Below, in pieces: positions 55,883-64,000 of a DNA stretch of 64,000 nucleotides. The position numbers were made by a program, and so were the translations under genes. Each line of letters starts with the position of its first letter. The stretch's first letter is position 1. Location of the stretch: NCBI RefSeq assembly GCF_047200635.1, contig NZ_JBJZOI010000026.1, positions 7,010 to 71,009 of the forward strand. Reading direction: 5' to 3'. Under the pieces are notes generated by a model. It was given only the letters and a program-made list of their open reading frames with translations. It was not told the origin of the DNA and searched no databases. The DNA is from Saccharopolyspora_C sp047200635 (lineage in GTDB: Bacteria > Actinomycetota > Actinomycetes > Mycobacteriales > Pseudonocardiaceae).

Positions 55883-56440
55883 TCAGCCGGTGCGGCGGTC
55901 CCGTCGGCGGCGGGAGAGCTCGTCGTTCACCTGCTCCTCGACCTGGCCCCCGTCCGCGCGCTCGGCCGGGAACTCGTGGATGGTGCCGGTGATCTCGCGC
56001 ATCGCCCCGCTCACCGCGATGCCGAACACGCCCTGGCCGCCCTGCAGCAGATCCACGACCTCCTCCGCGGAGGTGCACTCGTAGACCGTGGTGCCATCGC
56101 TGAACAGCGTGATCTTCGCGAGGTCCTGCACGCCGCGGTGCCGCAGGTGCTCCACGGCGACCCGGATGTTGTGCAGCGAGACGCCGGTGTCCAGCAGCCG
56201 CTTGACCACCTTGAGCACCAGGACGTCCTTGAAGGAGTACAGCCGCTGCGAACCCGACCCCGCCGCCCCGCGGATCGAGGGACCGACGAGCTTGGTGCGG
56301 GCCCAGTAGTCGAGCTGCCGGTAGGTGATGCCGGCGATCTGACACGCGGCGGGGCCGCGGTAGCCGACGAGCTCGTCCGGCAGCTCCGCCTCCAGGACCG
56401 AGCGCTCCTCGGAAGCGTCCTCGCCAGGTGCTCGCTCCAC
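55883..56440 (-). CDS. MerR family transcriptional regulator
   Basis: A 185-residue MerR-type regulator. The helix-turn-helix YRGPAACQIAGITYRQLDYWARTKLVGPSIRGAAGSGSQRLYSFKDVLVLKVVKRLLDTGVSL lies at residues about 25-88. A C-terminal domain has VQDLAKITLFSDGTTVYECTSAEEVVDLLQGGQGVFGIAVSGAMREITG. I recall it as the counterpart of Rv1830 by order and sequence. It lies between gcvP and the DUF151 gene. GGGAGG precedes the GTG start; GTG 56443 is an equal alternative. Targets are unknown. Confidence 0.88.
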   Translation of the reverse strand: MERAPGEDASEERSVLEAELPDELVGYRGPAACQIAGITYRQLDYWARTKLVGPSIRGAAGSGSQRLYSFKDVLVLKVVKRLLDTGVSLHNIRVAVEHLRHRGVQDLAKITLFSDGTTVYECTSAEEVVDLLQGGQGVFGIAVSGAMREITGTIHEFPAERADGGQVEEQVNDELSRRRRDRRTG

Positions 56441-56671
56441 CACGCCTGCCTCCCCTCGACCGGCCCGAAGCCGGCGAACCACCAGGACCCGGCTCGACAC
56501 GCGATCACCGGCCGGGCGGCGCGACGACGGTGGAACCGGGGCTGCGACCTTCCCCGGCCTGGAAAATCACATCGGGGCGATTCGCGCACCCCGAAGGTAA
56601 GCCCGGCCCGTGGACGGGTCAACGCGACGCGCGGGACCACCCGCTTCGACGGGGCGGCCCGCCGATGCGAA

Positions 56672-56700
56672 GGGGCTCCCGGTCCGCGACCGGGAGCCCC
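56672..56700 (-). terminator. Terminator after the DUF151 gene
   Basis: A perfect 13-bp stem (56672-56684 with 56688-56700) with a 3-nt loop, 22 nt past the DUF151 stop. The strand is inferred from the neighbouring gene. Confidence 0.85.
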
Positions 56701-56722
56701 TTCACGACGTCGACCGGGGGCG

Positions 56723-57199
56723 TCAGGTGTCGGCGCCCCGGAAGTCCTCCGGCGAGACGGAGTCCAGGAATTCCCGGAACTTCTCCACCTCGTCCTCCTG
56801 CTCGTCCGGGATGATCAGTCCCGCCTCGTCCAGCACCGATTCGTCGGCGTGGATCGGCACCCCGATCCGCAACGCCAGCGCGACCGAGTCGCTCGGACGC
56901 GCCGAGACCCGCACGTCCCCGTCGAAGACCAGTTCGGCGAAGAACGTGCCCTCCTGCAGGTCGGTGATCCGCACCTGCTCCAGGTCTCGCCCGAGGGCGC
57001 CGATGACGTCCTTGAGCAAGTCGTGGGTCAGCGGTCTCGCCGGTCGCACGCCCTGCTGCTCCAGCGCGATCGCGGTCGCCTCCACCGATCCGATCCAGAT
57101 CGGCAGGTACCGCTCGCCCTCGGTCTCGCGCAGCAGCAGGATCGGCTGGTTGGCTGGTAGTTCCACTCGCACGCCGACGACGCGCATCTCGCTGCTCAT
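56723..57199 (-). CDS. Bifunctional nuclease family protein (DUF151)
   Basis: A 158-residue DUF151 protein with the family blocks ILLLRETEGERYLPIWIGSVEATAIALEQQG and HDLLKDVIGALG. ARPSDSVALALRIGVPIHADE is also seen, then an acidic tail. Bacterial and plant members have reported RNase/DNase activity; the physiological role is unclear. ATG 57199 is chosen with GGAGGAGG upstream; the longer frame to 57304 is non-conserved. It is followed by a strong terminator, so it is probably a separate unit. Confidence 0.9.
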   Translation of the reverse strand: MSSEMRVVGVRVELPANQPILLLRETEGERYLPIWIGSVEATAIALEQQGVRPARPLTHDLLKDVIGALGRDLEQVRITDLQEGTFFAELVFDGDVRVSARPSDSVALALRIGVPIHADESVLDEAGLIIPDEQEDEVEKFREFLDSVSPEDFRGADT

Positions 57200-57698
57200 C
57201 GTCTCATCGCCTCCTCCAGCGCGCCGAAGCGTGACATCCTTGGTCGAGGATCGTGCACCGAACTCCTCCGACGCTACTCGCGTCGAGGCGGGCATGCCGA
57301 CCACTCGTCACCGCTTCCGCCCGGATTTTCCGCTCGGTGGACGGCTTTTCCGGCTCGTTCCCGGCTCGCACCGGCCGACGGCCGGTACCCGGTGCTTCCG
57401 TTGTCCGCCTCGGCCCCGATCAGGCCCGAGGCGGTTGCTGACGCCGTTGCGCACCGCTGCCGCAGCACCTCGCTGGGAGTGCGGACGGGGCTCACGCGGA
57501 TTTCGTGGACCCGCGCTCCGCGACGGGATGCGACCGCTCGCGGAGCTCACGATGTCAATCCCACGATACACCGCACCGCTCACGGCAGAACCCGTCTCAG
57601 GTCCCGGGACGCTCCACCGCTCCGGGGCGCTCCCCACCCGCCGCCGGGCGGCGGTGGAGATCGTCGGAACGGCGGCGCGCCCGGCCCCGAGAGCGGTC
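57200..57698. other. Intergenic region upstream of DUF151 gene, no ftsR
   Basis: A stretch of about 500 nt. It has the hairpin ACCGGCC-GAC-GGCCGGT (57370-57386) and TTGACA on the minus strand near 57550. In mycobacteria, as I recall, a second MerR gene (ftsR, Rv1828) lies at this place; I found no MerR helix-turn-helix in any frame. No gene is seen. Confidence 0.5.
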
Positions 57699-57724
57699 GG
57701 GGCGGCACCCGCAGGCGCCGCCCC
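57699..57724 (-). terminator. Hairpin after the GarA-like gene
   Basis: An 8-bp stem GGGGCGGC/GCCGCCCC (57699-57706 with 57717-57724), with a further CGGTCCC/GGGACCG repeat nearer the stop at about 57733-57748. It probably ends the gcvH-garA transcript. Confidence 0.6.
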
Positions 57725-57754
57725 GATGCGCTCGGTCCCGCGGGACCGCTCGGC

Positions 57755-58210
57755 TCAGCGGTCCTGGCCGTCGATCGGACCGGTCAGGAACACCAACCGG
57801 AACTTCCCGATCTGGACCTCATCGCCGTTGGCGAGCACCGAGGTGTCCACCGGTTCCCGGTTGACGTAGGTGCCGTTGAGGCTTCCGACGTCGACGACGA
57901 CGTAGTCGTTGCCCTCTCGCCGGAACTCGGCGTGCCGACGGGACACCGTCACGTCGTCGAGGAAGATGTCGCTGTCCGGGTGGCGTCCGGCGCTGGTGGT
58001 CTCCCGATCGAGCAGGAACCGCGACCCGGCGTTCGGGCCGCGCTTGACCACCAGCAGGGCAGCCCCGGCGGGCAGCGCATCGACCCCGGAGGCCGCTGGC
58101 TCCGGGGTCGCACTCTCGGTGCTCTCCGGCTCCGAGAGGAACGGCCTGAAGACCGAGGTGGTCTCCGGTGACTGCTCCGGCGGCACGCCGGGCCCGTCGT
58201 TCTGGCTCAC
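57755..58210 (-). CDS. garA: FHA domain protein, GarA/OdhI-like metabolic switch
   Basis: A 151-residue protein. The N-terminal tail carries PETTSVFRPF with adjacent Thr17 and Thr18, the phosphorylation site of GarA/OdhI by PknB/PknG. The FHA domain at residues about 58-148 has the conserved SAGRHPDSDIFLDDVTVSRRHAEF and VGSLNGTYVN (phosphothreonine-binding Arg, Ser, His, Asn). GarA proteins inhibit 2-oxoglutarate dehydrogenase and tune glutamate metabolism. GTG 58210 is chosen because GAGGAGAGCTCAG precedes it. It follows gcvH by 115 nt. Confidence 0.92.
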   Translation of the reverse strand: MSQNDGPGVPPEQSPETTSVFRPFLSEPESTESATPEPAASGVDALPAGAALLVVKRGPNAGSRFLLDRETTSAGRHPDSDIFLDDVTVSRRHAEFRREGNDYVVVDVGSLNGTYVNREPVDTSVLANGDEVQIGKFRLVFLTGPIDGQDR

Positions 58211-58325
58211 CTGAGCTCTCCTCTGCGCGGATGGGTCGTGCAAGTGCTTTCCAACGTACCGTGCCGTCCCAGGTCGCAGACGCGGGACTCCCACCTCGGA
58301 CCGATCACCGGCCCGAGATCAACGA

Positions 58326-58709
58326 TCATGCCTGGTCGACGAGGCCTCGGTAGTCGTCCGCACTGAGCAGACCGTCGAGTTCGGCGGGCTCGGCGAGCTC
58401 CAGCTCGATCATCCAGCCGTCGCCGAAGGGATCGGAGTTGACCAGCTCGGGCTGCTCGTCGAGCCGCTCGTTGCGCGCGACGACCTTCCCGGCCACCGGC
58501 GCGTAGATGTCGGACACGCTCTTGGTCGACTCCACCTCACCGATGCCGCCGCCCGCGGACACCGCCTCGCCCTCGTCGGGCAGCTGCACGAACACGACGT
58601 CGCCGAGCTGCTGCTGGGCGTAATCGGTGATCCCGATGCGCACCGTGTTCGCGTCGGTGGGCAGCACCCACTCGTGCTCCTGGGTGTACTTGATCCCGTC
58701 CGGGGCCAC
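58326..58709 (-). CDS. gcvH: Glycine cleavage system H protein
   Basis: A 127-residue H-protein. The lipoyl-lysine is Lys63 in GEVESTKSVSDIYAP. KYTQEHEWV near the start and NSDPFGDGWMIELEL near the end are family signatures. It shuttles the aminomethyl group from GcvP to GcvT. It lies between the CDP-alcohol transferase gene and garA, as in mycobacteria. The gap to garA is 115 nt; no riboswitch is seen here. Confidence 0.95.
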   Translation of the reverse strand: MAPDGIKYTQEHEWVLPTDANTVRIGITDYAQQQLGDVVFVQLPDEGEAVSAGGGIGEVESTKSVSDIYAPVAGKVVARNERLDEQPELVNSDPFGDGWMIELELAEPAELDGLLSADDYRGLVDQA

Positions 58710-58874
58710 TGGTGGTCCCGCCTTCCTCGTCGAGCCGTCTGGCGGGGCGAACGCGGCGCCTCCGCACCCGCTCGCGATGATCGCGACGGGCCACGCGAGC
58801 CTAGGTCGGCCACGCGCGCGACCGCAAGGCGGACCCGCGGTGCCCGAGCGGTCGCCCAGCGCTGTCTTCGCAGT

Positions 58875-59603
58875 TCAGGCCTGCCGCGTGCGCGCGGAGC
58901 AGACGGCGGCGACGACCTGCACCAGGTAGAGCACCCCGGCCCAGACGTAGAGCGCACCGCCCCAGCAGATGAAGGCGTAGGCCACCGGGCGGACCACCTC
59001 CGCGAAGGCGAAGTCGTCCTGCACGAGCAGCAGCAGCGGGAAGGCGTACATCAGGCAGAACGTGGCGGCCTTGCCGAGGTAGTGCACCTCCGGCGGCTCG
59101 AACCCGTGCCAGCGCAGCACCGGCAGGCACAGGGTGAGCACCACGTCCCGGCCGATCAGCGCGGCCGCCGCCCACCACGGGATCACGTCGCGGAGCACGA
59201 AGGCGACCAGCGTGGCGACGATGTAGAGCCGGTCGGCGGCCGGGTCCAGCAGCTCGCCGACGCGGCTGTACTGGTCGAGCCAGCGGGCCAGCTTGCCGTC
59301 CAGCCAGTCGGTCGCTCCGCTGACCACGAGCACCAGCAGGGCCAGCAGGTCCGAGCGCGGCCCGAGCAGCAGCCAGAGGAACAGCGGAACGCCCGCGAGC
59401 CGGAGCACGCTGAGCAGGTTGGGCCAGGTCAGCCAGGGATCGTCCCAGACGCTCGCGGCGACTTCCTTGATGCGGGCGATGCCGGGGTCGGCAGGCGAGA
59501 CGTCGGGGTCGTTCCGGCGCCGATCCGCCGGGTCAGGGGACGCTGGACCGCCCGCTCCACCTCGGCCATCGGTTCCGGCCGTGGTGCCGTCGGCGTCCTG
59601 CAC
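58875..59603 (-). CDS. CDP-alcohol phosphatidyltransferase (PgsA-like)
   Basis: A 242-residue membrane enzyme. The CDP-alcohol motif is intact: DWLDGKLARWLDQYSRVGELLDPAADR (D-x2-D-G-x2-A-R-x8-G-x3-D-x3-D). About six hydrophobic segments surround it. It joins a CDP-diacylglycerol to an alcohol such as glycerol-3-phosphate; the alcohol is not certain. GGGAGGGCT precedes the GTG; an adjacent GTG at 59606 is also possible. The first 50 residues are a Gly/Asp/Pro-rich disordered extension. Same position as pgsA2 in mycobacteria, from memory. Confidence 0.88.
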   Translation of the reverse strand: MQDADGTTAGTDGRGGAGGPASPDPADRRRNDPDVSPADPGIARIKEVAASVWDDPWLTWPNLLSVLRLAGVPLFLWLLLGPRSDLLALLVLVVSGATDWLDGKLARWLDQYSRVGELLDPAADRLYIVATLVAFVLRDVIPWWAAAALIGRDVVLTLCLPVLRWHGFEPPEVHYLGKAATFCLMYAFPLLLLVQDDFAFAEVVRPVAYAFICWGGALYVWAGVLYLVQVVAAVCSARTRQA

Positions 59604-59748
59604 CACAGCCCTCCCTGACGCGGTTGTGCGTTCCGCCGCGAGGCGCTCACCTGCGCCTGCGACCGGCGGGCGCCCGGGGGCGCTCGCTCGGATCAGGGTG
59701 CCACACCCCCCTCCGGACGGCCGGAGCGGCCACGGGAAGGGCGAGTCG

Positions 59749-59976
59749 TCAGCCGCGGTTTCGGCTCCAGCCGCGGCGCCGCAGCTCCGCGTCGGTGAGG
59801 AAGCGGGCCCGCCCGCGGTCGTCGACGCCCGCCCAGCGAGCGCGGCCGCCCGCACCCTCGAGGACGAACGGGTGACCACCGCTCCACACCACGCTGCACG
59901 GGGTGGTGGGCAGCTCCGACGCCTCGTCATCGCCGCCGGCGATGGCGTCCCGGTAGGTCGTGTCCACGCTGATCAA
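59749..59976 (-). CDS. Small conserved-looking protein, 75 residues
   Basis: A 75-residue protein: TTYRDAIAGGDDEASELPTTP, VWSGGHPFVLEGAGGRARWAGVDDRGRARFLTDAELRRRGWSRNRG. Codons end mostly in G or C and it lacks membrane segments. GGAGG lies 9 nt before TTG 59976; GTG 59967 is the alternative start. No family with a known role is recognised. It lies 145 nt upstream of the transferase gene in the same direction. Confidence 0.55.
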   Translation of the reverse strand: MISVDTTYRDAIAGGDDEASELPTTPCSVVWSGGHPFVLEGAGGRARWAGVDDRGRARFLTDAELRRRGWSRNRG

Positions 59977-60368
59977 CTCTCGACACCTCCATCACGGTTG
60001 TCGGCCGGGTCGCGGTCCGCGTTAACCGGCCCCCTTCCCACCCACGCATTGTGTTCGATCGGGAACCTGGAGTTCCGCGGGACGACGCCGGGTTGCGCTC
60101 AGCGGGAGAACGGCACCGGCGAATGGATGATCTTCAAAGCGCGGGTGTTCGGCGCGACCGAAGCGGTCCCGACCGCTCGTCGCGAACCGGATGAATCCGG
60201 CACCGCGACGGCTGGTCCCGCTCCGCCCGCGACCGCCCATTGTGGACGTTCGCGGCGCCGCGCGCCACGCGCTCCCCCGGCGCGGCGGCGATCGCGGTCG
60301 CTGGCGCCGGATCACCGCTTCGGGTAGGACACTGGCACCCGGACACGGCCAGCGGGAGGTCAACGAAC
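59977..60368. other. Intergenic region upstream of the propionyl-CoA synthetase-like gene
   Basis: A 392-nt gap with a small GGAAC-CTGGA-GTTCC repeat near 60063. The GGGTAGGACACTGG area near 60325 may hold the promoter. No gene or clear operator is seen. Confidence 0.4.
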
Positions 60369-62240
60369 ATGGGTGCTCACGCCGACGCGCACCGCCGCAG
60401 CCTGGTGGACCCCGAGGGGTTCTGGCTGGAGGCCTCGACCGCCATCGACTGGGACCGGCCCCCGAGCACGGCGCTCGGCGAGTCCGGGCGGTGGTTCCCG
60501 GACGGTGAGCTCAACACCTGCTTCAACGCCCTGGACCGGCACGTGCGCGACGGGCGCGGCGAGCAGGACGCGCTGATCTGGGACTCGGCGATGACCGGCC
60601 GGGTGGAGCACTGGACCTACCGGGCGCTGCTGGACCGGGTGGCCCGCTTCGCGGGCGCCCTGCGGGAGCGCGGCGTGCACCGGGGAGACCGGGTGATCCT
60701 CTACCTGCCGATGGTGCCGGACGCGGTGGTCGCGATGCTGGCCTGCGCCCGGATCGGCGCGGTGCACTCGGTGGTCTTCGGGGGGTTCGCGCCGAAGGAG
60801 CTCGCCGCCCGGATCGACGACGCCGAACCGGTCGCGCTGGTCGCGGGGTCCTGCGGCCTGGAGCCGAACCGGGTGGTCGAGTACAAGCCGATCGTCGACG
60901 AGGCGCTGCGGCTGGCCGCGCACCGCCCGGCGGGCGGTGTGCTGGTGTTCCAGCGCGAGCAGGCCCGCGCCGAGCTCGGCCCCGGCGAGGTGGACGCGGA
61001 GGAGGCGCTGGCCGCCGCCGAGCCGGTGGGGTGCGTGCCGGTCGCGGCGACGGACCCGCTGTACGTGCTCTACACCTCCGGCACCACCGGGCGCCCGAAG
61101 GGCGTGGTGCGCGATCACGGCGGGCACGCGGTGGCGCTGCGCTGGTCCATGAGCGCGATCTACGACATCGGCCCCGGCGAGGTGTTCTGGACCGCCTCCG
61201 ACGTGGGCTGGGTCGTCGGGCACTCCTACATCGTCTACGGCCCGCTGCTGGCCGGGGCCACCACCGTCGTCTACGAGGGCAAGCCGGTGGGCACCCCGGA
61301 CGCGGGCGCTTTCTGGCGGGTCATCGCCGAGCACGGGGTCAAGGCGCTGTTCACCGCGCCGACCGCGTTCCGCGCGATCAAGCGGGTGGACCACGAGGCC
61401 GAGCAGCTGGCCCGCTACGACGTCTCCTCGCTGCGGACGCTGTTCCTCGCCGGTGAGCGGCTGGACCCGGAGACCTACCAGTGGGCGGTGCGCGTCCTGG
61501 GCGTTCCGGTGATCGACCACTGGTGGCAGACCGAGACCGGCTGGCCGATCTGCGCGAACCCGCGCGGACTGGAGCCGCTGCCGGTGAAGCCGGGCTCGGC
61601 GACCGTGCCGGTGCCGGGCTTCGACGTGCGGGTGCTGGATCAGTCCGGCGCGGAGCTGCCCCCGGGCACCGAGGGGGCGCTGTGCCTCCGGCAACCGCTG
61701 CCGCCGGGGATGCTGCCGACGCTGTGGGGCGACGACGAGCGCTTCCGGGAGTCCTACCTGTCCCGCTACCCCGGTCACTACCTCAGCGGGGACAGCGGAT
61801 ACGTCGACGAGGACGGCTACGTGTTCGTGATGGGCCGCACCGACGACGTGATCAACGTCGCGGGGCACCGGTTGTCGACGGGCTCGATGGAGGCGGTGCT
61901 CGCCGCGCACCCGGCGGTGGCGGAGTGCGCGGTGATCGGCGTGCGCGACGAGCTCAAGGGCCAGGTCCCGCGCGGGTTCGTGGTGCTCAAGGCAGGACTG
62001 GAGGTGGACCCGGGCCGGCTGCGCGCGGAGTTGGTGGGGGCGGTGCGCGATCAGATCGGGCCGGTCGCGGCGTTCCGCCAGGTCGACGTGGTGGACGGGC
62101 TGCCGAAGACCCGCTCGGGCAAGGTGCTGCGCAAGTCGATGCGGGAGCTCGCCGACACCGGGCGGGCGGCGGCGCCCTCGACGATCGAGGACCCCGCGGT
62201 GCTGGAGGACCTGCGCGCGACGCTGCGCGGGGAGCGCTGA
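60369..62240 (+). CDS. Acyl-CoA synthetase, propionyl-CoA synthetase (PrpE)-like
   Basis: A 623-residue ANL-superfamily ligase that activates a short carboxylic acid with ATP and CoA. The P-loop YTSGTTGRPKGVV is at about residues 233-245. DHWWQTETGWPI, YLSGDSGYVDEDGYVFVMGRTDDVINVAGHRLSTGSME and the adenylation lysine Lys585 in TRSGKVLRK follow. PrpE and AcsA-type enzymes share this plan; the start NTCFNALDRHV fits PrpE-like members better. Lys585 is the position acylated and restored by sirtuins in such enzymes. GGGAGG lies 9 nt before the ATG. Confidence 0.9.
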   Translation: MGAHADAHRRSLVDPEGFWLEASTAIDWDRPPSTALGESGRWFPDGELNTCFNALDRHVRDGRGEQDALIWDSAMTGRVEHWTYRALLDRVARFAGALRERGVHRGDRVILYLPMVPDAVVAMLACARIGAVHSVVFGGFAPKELAARIDDAEPVALVAGSCGLEPNRVVEYKPIVDEALRLAAHRPAGGVLVFQREQARAELGPGEVDAEEALAAAEPVGCVPVAATDPLYVLYTSGTTGRPKGVVRDHGGHAVALRWSMSAIYDIGPGEVFWTASDVGWVVGHSYIVYGPLLAGATTVVYEGKPVGTPDAGAFWRVIAEHGVKALFTAPTAFRAIKRVDHEAEQLARYDVSSLRTLFLAGERLDPETYQWAVRVLGVPVIDHWWQTETGWPICANPRGLEPLPVKPGSATVPVPGFDVRVLDQSGAELPPGTEGALCLRQPLPPGMLPTLWGDDERFRESYLSRYPGHYLSGDSGYVDEDGYVFVMGRTDDVINVAGHRLSTGSMEAVLAAHPAVAECAVIGVRDELKGQVPRGFVVLKAGLEVDPGRLRAELVGAVRDQIGPVAAFRQVDVVDGLPKTRSGKVLRKSMRELADTGRAAAPSTIEDPAVLEDLRATLRGER

Positions 62241-62305
62241 GAGGAGGTTCCGGGGACCCGGTCAGTCGCCCGATACGTCCGTTCGGGCGCTGCCCGCGCG
62301 GGATG

Positions 62306-62321
62306 TTTGGTCTATACCTTT
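62306..62321. promoter_or_regulatory. dre-like DasR operator upstream of hexosaminidase
   Basis: TTTGGTCTATACCTTT matches 10 of 12 core positions of the DasR consensus TGGTCTAGACCA (core 62308-62319), which I recall from Streptomyces. It lies about 35 nt upstream of the GH20 start, where DasR would block transcription until amino-sugar phosphates release it. Confidence 0.7.
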
Positions 62322-62354
62322 TACGATCACGTCCCCCACCGGGAGCGAGTTCCC

Positions 62355-63944
62355 ATGTCCCTCACCTCCTCGCGGCCGTTCCGCGCGCGCCGGGTCCGCG
62401 CCACCACGGCCGCGCTGCTGACCGGCGTACTCACCGCGGGCGCGCTGAGCACGCTCACCCCCACCGCCACCGCCGCCGACTCCCGGCTGCACCAGGTCGT
62501 CCCCGCGCCGGAGGCGGTCCAGGAGACGCCCGGCGTCGAGTTCGAGCTGACCGCCGGGAGCACCATCAGCGCCGATCCCGGCGCCACCGAGGTCGCCGGC
62601 TACCTCGCCGGGATCCTGCGCCCCTCCACCGGCTTCGAGCTCCCCGTCTCCGAGGGCGGCGCGGGCGACGTCGTGCTGCGGCTGGACGACGCGGGCGCGG
62701 ACCCGGCCGGGTACCGGCTGGAGGTGACCGCCGAGGCCATCACTCTGCGCGCGGGCGCGTCCGAGGGCCTGTTCCACGGGGTGCAGACGCTGCGCCAGCT
62801 GCTGCCCGCGGCGATCGAGAGCCCGCGGGCGGGCCCCGGGCCGTGGACCGTGCCCGGCGGCCAGATCACCGACCGCCCGCGCTACGAGCACCGGGCGGCG
62901 GGCCTGGACGTGGCGCGGCACTTCTTCGGGGTGGAGGAGGTCAAGCGCTACGTCGACCAGATCGCCCGCTACAAGGTGAACTTCCTGCGGCTGCACCTGA
63001 GCGACGACCAGGGCTGGCGGATTCAGATCAACTCCTGGCCGCGGCTGACCGAGCACGGCGGCAGCACCGCCGTCGGCGGCGGGCCCGGCGGGTTCTACAC
63101 CCAGGAGGACTACTCCGAGATCGTCGCTCACGCCGCCTCCCGGCACGTGACGATCATCCCGGAGATCGACACCCCGGGGCACACCAACGCCGCGCTCTCC
63201 TCCTACGCGGAGCTCAACTGCGACGGGGTCGCCCCGCCGCTCTACACCGGCATCGAGGTCGGGTTCAGCTCGCTGTGCGTGGACGAGGACATCACCTACG
63301 AGTTCCTGGACGACGTGATCCGCGAGATCGCCGCGCTCACCCCCGGGCCGTACCTGCACCTGGGCGGCGACGAGGCCGACGCGACCACCGACGAGCAGTA
63401 CCGCGCGTTCATGGACCGGGCGCTGCCGATCGTGCGGAAGCACGGGAAGACGGTCGTGGGCTGGCACGAGTACGCCAAGGCCGAGCCGCGGGCCGGGTCC
63501 GTCGTGCAGTACTGGGGAACCGGGGGCGCCGGGGCCGCCGAGATGGCCGCGGCGGCGGCACGGGGCAACGAGCTGCTGCTCTCCCCCGCCGACAAGTCCT
63601 ACCTGGACATGAAGTACGACGAGTCCACCGAGCTCGGCTTGAGCTGGGCGGGCTTCATCGAGGTCGCCGACGCCTACGGCTGGGACCCGGCCGAACTCCT
63701 GCCCGGCGTGCCCGCGGAGTCGGTGCTCGGCGTGGAGGCTCCGATGTGGACGGAGACGTTGGAGACCTCCGCGCACGTCGAGGCCATGGCCTTCCCGAGG
63801 CTGCCCGCGATCGCCGAGCTGGGCTGGTCGCCCGCCGCCTCGCACGACTGGGAGTCGTTCCGGGCCCGGCTGGCTCAGCAGGGACCGCGCTGGGAGGCGG
63901 CGGGCATCGGCTACACCCGCTCCCCGCAGATCGACTGGCCGTAG
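62355..63944 (+). CDS. Secreted beta-N-acetylhexosaminidase (GH20)
   Basis: A 529-residue GH20 glycoside hydrolase. A signal peptide (RARRVRATTAALLTGVLTAGALSTLTPTATAAD) starts it. The GH20b fold and the catalytic barrel follow: RAAGLDVARHFFGVEEVKRYVDQIARYKVNFLRLHLSDDQGWRI, PEIDTPGH and the catalytic pair Asp339-Glu340 in HLGGDEAD. It cleaves terminal GlcNAc from chitin oligomers or wall fragments by substrate-assisted catalysis. GGGAG lies 9 nt before the ATG. The dre-like site upstream suggests DasR control of amino-sugar use. Confidence 0.93.
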   Translation: MSLTSSRPFRARRVRATTAALLTGVLTAGALSTLTPTATAADSRLHQVVPAPEAVQETPGVEFELTAGSTISADPGATEVAGYLAGILRPSTGFELPVSEGGAGDVVLRLDDAGADPAGYRLEVTAEAITLRAGASEGLFHGVQTLRQLLPAAIESPRAGPGPWTVPGGQITDRPRYEHRAAGLDVARHFFGVEEVKRYVDQIARYKVNFLRLHLSDDQGWRIQINSWPRLTEHGGSTAVGGGPGGFYTQEDYSEIVAHAASRHVTIIPEIDTPGHTNAALSSYAELNCDGVAPPLYTGIEVGFSSLCVDEDITYEFLDDVIREIAALTPGPYLHLGGDEADATTDEQYRAFMDRALPIVRKHGKTVVGWHEYAKAEPRAGSVVQYWGTGGAGAAEMAAAAARGNELLLSPADKSYLDMKYDESTELGLSWAGFIEVADAYGWDPAELLPGVPAESVLGVEAPMWTETLETSAHVEAMAFPRLPAIAELGWSPAASHDWESFRARLAQQGPRWEAAGIGYTRSPQIDWP

Positions 63945-63967
63945 GACGTCGACGCGCTCGCGCCGGT

Positions 63968-63999
<32 letters not shown>

Positions 64000-64000
64000 G

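Overview
This is a single chromosomal stretch of a high-GC actinomycete. Genes are dense, codons end almost always in G or C, GTG starts are common, and Shine-Dalgarno sequences are GGAGG-like. The gene order matches two blocks that I recall from Mycobacterium tuberculosis (Rv1474c-Rv1488 and Rv1822-Rv1832). It also has an ergothioneine cluster, a tandem glycine riboswitch and a DasR-type operator. I infer a Pseudonocardiales-type filamentous actinomycete (Saccharopolyspora-like); the genus is not proven. I saw no rRNA, tRNA, CRISPR array, insertion sequence or prophage.

Layout. (1) 1-7370: an accessory catabolic locus. It has a maleate-isomerase-like protein (cut by the window edge), a DUF3830 protein, a D-2-hydroxyacid dehydrogenase, an amidase, an aldehyde dehydrogenase with a substituted active site, an MFS carrier and a GntR regulator. 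A perfect inverted repeat overlaps the promoter of the dehydrogenase-amidase operon. (2) 7526-23516: a conserved cell-envelope block on the minus strand: moxR, DUF58, VWA, fabG, inhA, ferrochelatase, DUF3097, nfeD and a stomatin-like gene, with an NlpC/P60 hydrolase and a MobA-like gene upstream. A large FAD/Fe-S oxidase and an MgtC-like gene sit inside this block. (3) 23727-35493: a sirtuin, a Ser/Thr-rich membrane protein next to a giant P-type ATPase with a degenerate second half, a 35-residue ORF, an EamA exporter, an aquaglyceroporin, and aconitase behind an AcnR-type operator. (4) 35576-44401: an LCP-family ligase, two tiny Cys-containing ORFs, a methyltransferase, a deazaflavin-type reductase, egtABCD, and acnR.

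(5) 44500-52519: a FUSC-family protein, a POT peptide transporter, two coupled CNNM/HlyC transporters, a conserved protein of unknown role, and an IscA-like protein with no cysteine. (6) 52605-59976: glycine cleavage gcvP behind a tandem glycine riboswitch, a MerR regulator, a DUF151 protein, a GarA-like FHA protein, gcvH, a CDP-alcohol phosphatidyltransferase and a small unknown. (7) 60369-63944: a propionyl-CoA-synthetase-like enzyme and a secreted GH20 hexosaminidase behind a dre-like site. The window ends in a 31-base G run that looks artefactual.

How the parts connect: gcvP, gcvH and the GarA-like switch tie glycine breakdown to control of 2-oxoglutarate metabolism. AcnR and its site tie aconitase to the same part of central metabolism. 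The moxR block joins fatty-acid elongation, haem synthesis and envelope functions. The egt genes supply a thiol antioxidant. Best targets for new biology are the first 7 kb, the duplicated ATPase with its neighbour, and the small proteins.
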